7,687 bases of DNA from Omnitrophica WOR_2 bacterium RIFCSPHIGHO2_02_FULL_52_10 (GTDB taxonomy: Bacteria > Omnitrophota > Gorgyraeia > Zapsychrales > Zapsychraceae), in the NCBI GenBank assembly GCA_001805655.1, contig MHGR01000002.1:1-7687 (forward strand), in the 5' to 3' direction. Made by a program: the position numbers and the translations under genes. Positions 5,891 to 7,687 of this stretch are shown in pieces. Below the pieces are notes generated by a model, which worked only from the letters and a program-made list of their open reading frames with translations, made no database searches and was not told the origin of the DNA. Numbering within the stretch: position 1 is the stretch's first letter; the number at the start of each line of letters is the position of its first letter.

Positions 5891-5900
5891 AACATCGCTA

Positions 5901-5907
5901 AAAGGAG
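5901..5907 (+). promoter_or_regulatory. Strong ribosome binding site of atpE
   Basis: AAAGGAG lies 9 nt before ATG 5917. The neighbouring atpB, atpF, atpH and atpA starts have only weak purine stretches. A strong site here fits the need for about 8-15 copies of subunit c per enzyme. Confidence 0.8.
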
Positions 5908-5916
5908 AATTTAATT

Positions 5917-6144
5917 ATGACGCCTGAAATAATCCATGGGAGTTTAGCGGTTATTGGCGCAGGGCTGGTGACCATTGGAGCTGCAATAGGAATCGGCAAG
6001 ATTGGCGCTGCCGCCATGGATGGTATTGCTCGCCAGCCGGATGCGGCAAATAAAATCCAGACAGCCATGCTCATCGTTGCGGCATTGATTGAAGGGATTG
6101 CCCTTTTCAGCGCCGTTATCTGTTTTATCGCAATTAATTCCTAA
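5917..6144 (+). CDS. atpE: F-type ATP synthase subunit c
   Basis: Proteolipid of 75 residues that assembles into the rotating ring. Helix 1 (about 8-32) carries the glycine-rich packing motif GAAIGIGKIGAAA (21-33). The polar loop is ARQPDA (38-43), which contacts gamma and epsilon. In helix 2 the ion-carrying carboxylate is Glu59 in ALIEGIALF (56-64). Residues that bind sodium in Na+-type rings are absent: the helix 1 Gln is replaced by Ile26 and the Ser after the essential Glu by Gly60, so proton coupling is expected. The start follows a strong AAAGGAG, and a near-consensus promoter lies just upstream, so the gene may be expressed above its neighbours. Confidence 0.98.
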   Translation: MTPEIIHGSLAVIGAGLVTIGAAIGIGKIGAAAMDGIARQPDAANKIQTAMLIVAALIEGIALFSAVICFIAINS

Positions 6145-6165
6145 AGAAATGATTTTGGCGTAATT

Positions 6166-6705
6166 ATGTCAACTTACCCCAAAGCTATAGAATTGCATGC
6201 CATCCCACCGGAGGAAGTCCAAGCGAGCATTATCAGTCCGGACCTCAGCATGATGGTTTTAACCTGGGTCGTATTTTTTTTACTGATGGGGGTTCTTTAC
6301 AAATTTGCCTGGAGGCCGATCCTTACAGCTTTAGACGCGCGGGAAAAATCGATTCGCAAGTCCGTGGATGATGTTGAGCGGATCAAACGTGAAATGGAAG
6401 GTATCGAACAAACGCGAAGGCAGTTGATCAACGAGGCGCATGCGAAATCCAAGGAAATCATCGACCATTCCCGCAAAGCGGCCAGGGAAGCGGCGCATAT
6501 TATTGAGCAAAAAGCCCGGGAAACGGCAAAAATTTCCCTGGAGAACGCCTTGCGCGACATCCGTGAGGAAACTCAAAAAGCCCAATTGCAACTGCGCAGG
6601 GAAGGCGCTCATATTGCGATCGAACTGGCCAGCAAGCTGATTGAAGAAAACATGGACACGGAAAAAAATCAAAAAACCGTTAACCGTCTGATTAAAGAAA
6701 TTTAA
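6166..6705 (+). CDS. atpF: F-type ATP synthase subunit b
   Basis: Peripheral-stalk subunit of 179 residues linking subunit a to delta and alpha. One membrane helix spans about 29-47 and leads into the conserved KFAWRPILTALDAREKSI (46-63). The rest is a highly charged, alanine-rich coiled coil (about 60-165) that dimerises. The N-terminal stretch before the helix (about 28 residues, starting MSTYPKAIELH) is longer than the short periplasmic tail seen in E. coli. The later ATG codons (residues 29 and 30) would begin inside the helix and are less likely. There is only one b gene before delta, so a homodimeric stalk is expected instead of b/b'. It starts 21 nt after atpE, with a weak ribosome site. 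Confidence 0.95.
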   Translation: MSTYPKAIELHAIPPEEVQASIISPDLSMMVLTWVVFFLLMGVLYKFAWRPILTALDAREKSIRKSVDDVERIKREMEGIEQTRRQLINEAHAKSKEIIDHSRKAAREAAHIIEQKARETAKISLENALRDIREETQKAQLQLRREGAHIAIELASKLIEENMDTEKNQKTVNRLIKEI

Positions 6706-6712
6706 TATACGC

Positions 6713-7252
6713 GTGATAAATGTTGCCGCTGCGAAAAGATATGCACAGGCGCTGTTTGAGCTGAGCCGTGACTCCGGAGAACTTGAAGCCGTCCAACGTG
6801 ACTTGAAAGGGATTGATGGATTAATTCAAACATGTCCAGCGTTAAAGGAGTTTTTGCAAAGTCCTGTCATTCCGCACCGAAAACGCCAAGAAGTCATCGA
6901 CCAAATCTTCAAAAAGCAATTTACCCGTCTTACGTATCACCTGGTGCTTTTACTCAGCGAAAAAAAGAGGCTCAACTGTTTACGCGGTATTTGTCAGGCG
7001 TTTGAGCGAATATATCTGGAGCACTGCGGGATTCTGACCGTGGGCATTGCTAGCAGTTTTGCGCTCGATGACCGCCAGGTGAGTGAGATTGTCCGGCATT
7101 TGAAATCCAGTTTTGGCAAGGACATTAACCCGGTGACCACGGTTGAGCCGGATTTAATCGGCGGTATCCGGATTAGGCACGGGAATACAATTTTTGATTA
7201 TAGTTTTCGTGCCCAGCTGGAACAAATCAGAAAAAGAATAATCACGGCGTGA
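6713..7252 (+). CDS. atpH: F-type ATP synthase subunit delta
   Basis: Caps the alpha3-beta3 head and joins it to the b stalk. Its 179 residues match the family length. The N-terminal helical domain starts [19 protein letters not shown] (4-22) and includes [17 protein letters not shown] (47-63). The C-terminal signature is [21 protein letters not shown] (about 147-167), where most relatives have DGS in place of DYS. The start is GTG at 6713, 7 nt after the atpF stop and without a clear Shine-Dalgarno, which suggests coupling to atpF translation. Confidence 0.95.
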   Translation: MINVAAAKRYAQALFELSRDSGELEAVQRDLKGIDGLIQTCPALKEFLQSPVIPHRKRQEVIDQIFKKQFTRLTYHLVLLLSEKKRLNCLRGICQAFERIYLEHCGILTVGIASSFALDDRQVSEIVRHLKSSFGKDINPVTTVEPDLIGGIRIRHGNTIFDYSFRAQLEQIRKRIITA

Positions 7253-7256
7253 ATGT

Positions 7257-7687
7257 ATGGCCATAAACATCAAATCCGATGAAATAACGGCGATCCTCAA
7301 AAAAGAGTTGCGCGAGTTCGAACGCCGAGGTGAAGTGTACGAAGTCGGCACCGTGCTGAGCGTGGGGGACGGCATTGCGCGCGTGCATGGGCTGGACAGG
7401 GTGATGGCCGGGGAGTTGGTTGAATTTCCCGGTGAAATCACCGGCATGGCGCTCAACCTTGAGGAGCATAACGTCGGCGTTGTCGTCTTCGGTGATGTCG
7501 CGCATATTAAGGAAGGCGATATCGTCAAGCGCACGAAACGCATCGCCTCGGTGCCGGTCGGTGATAAATTGACCGGGCGCATTGTCGATGCCCTTGGATT
7601 GGCGATTGATGATAAGGACTCCATGGAAACCCATGAGTTTCGGCCGATTGAGGTCAAGGCGCCGGATATCATTGCCCGTCAAAATGT
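7257..7687 (+). CDS. atpA: F-type ATP synthase subunit alpha, N-terminal part (runs off the window)
   Basis: The frame is open from ATG 7257 to the window end, giving 143 complete codons of a protein usually about 500-510 residues long. The N-terminal helix that contacts delta is residues about 1-22, followed by the beta-barrel: [19 protein letters not shown] (29-47), AGELVEFPG (51-59), [17 protein letters not shown] (64-80), [10 protein letters not shown] (84-93) and [16 protein letters not shown] (99-114). The end, [15 protein letters not shown], lies before the Walker A loop, so nucleotide-binding residues are outside the window. The start is 4 nt after the atpH stop. An ATG at 7253 is in another frame and soon hits a stop. 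Confidence 0.97.
   Translation, partial: MAINIKSDEITAILKKELREFERRGEVYEVGTVLSVGDGIARVHGLDRVMAGELVEFPGEITGMALNLEEHNVGVVVFGDVAHIKEGDIVKRTKRIASVPVGDKLTGRIVDALGLAIDDKDSMETHEFRPIEVKAPDIIARQN

Noticed and set aside
6297..6672. Overlapping minus-strand open frames opposite atpF.
   Set aside because: They are shadows of the charged, codon-biased coiled coil on the + strand, with no ribosome sites or recognisable motifs.
7154..7682. Two long minus-strand open frames (146 and 172 residues) opposite atpH and atpA.
   Set aside because: The + strand encodes a clear AtpA N-terminus here, and the minus-strand translations are low in recognisable structure.

Overview
The window reads as a stretch of bacterial chromosome at moderate GC, with every supported gene on the + strand. 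It opens inside the 3' part of a 23S rRNA gene and closes inside atpA. The class I F-type ATP synthase operon order (a, c, b, delta, alpha), the Sec-type signal peptide and the haem and molybdenum-cofactor genes suggest a Gram-negative-like respiring bacterium. No single gene fixes the phylum. The mixture of a shortened GluTR, a membrane-fused ferrochelatase and a TMEM14-like protein would suit a deep or candidate lineage, but that is inference only.

Layout. Bases 1-366 are the 23S rRNA 3' end, with the sarcin-ricin loop visible. A short spacer carrying a perfect 16-bp hairpin leads to a complete 5S rRNA (about 460-577), and a strong intrinsic terminator (586-622) closes the rRNA operon. Next comes a mobA-like NTP transferase with a TTG start (696-1310), an exported, extremely arginine-rich protein of unknown function (1335-1856), and a MoaD-like sulfur carrier ending in Gly-Gly (1886-2128). 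The haem genes follow: hemA (2215-3294), which lacks the usual C-terminal dimerisation domain, and a ferrochelatase (3347-4702) carrying an N-terminal module of three predicted membrane segments. A TMEM14/UPF0136-family four-helix membrane protein (4718-5017) sits between hemH and atpB. The ATP synthase genes atpB, atpE, atpF, atpH and the start of atpA fill 5033-7687, with a near-consensus sigma70 promoter inside the operon just before atpE.

How the genes fit together. MobA and MoaD belong to molybdenum-cofactor synthesis and HemA and HemH are the first and last steps of a haem pathway. Both supply cofactors to respiratory enzymes whose proton gradient drives the ATP synthase encoded next door. 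The most interesting part is 3347-5017. A ferrochelatase apparently tethered to the membrane is followed directly, with the stop codon touching the next Shine-Dalgarno sequence, by a homologue of the family that includes the vertebrate mitochondrial protein TMEM14C, which is needed for late porphyrin handling. This suggests a membrane-organised terminal haem synthesis module. The alternative is that the TMEM14-like gene simply occupies the slot normally held by atpI.
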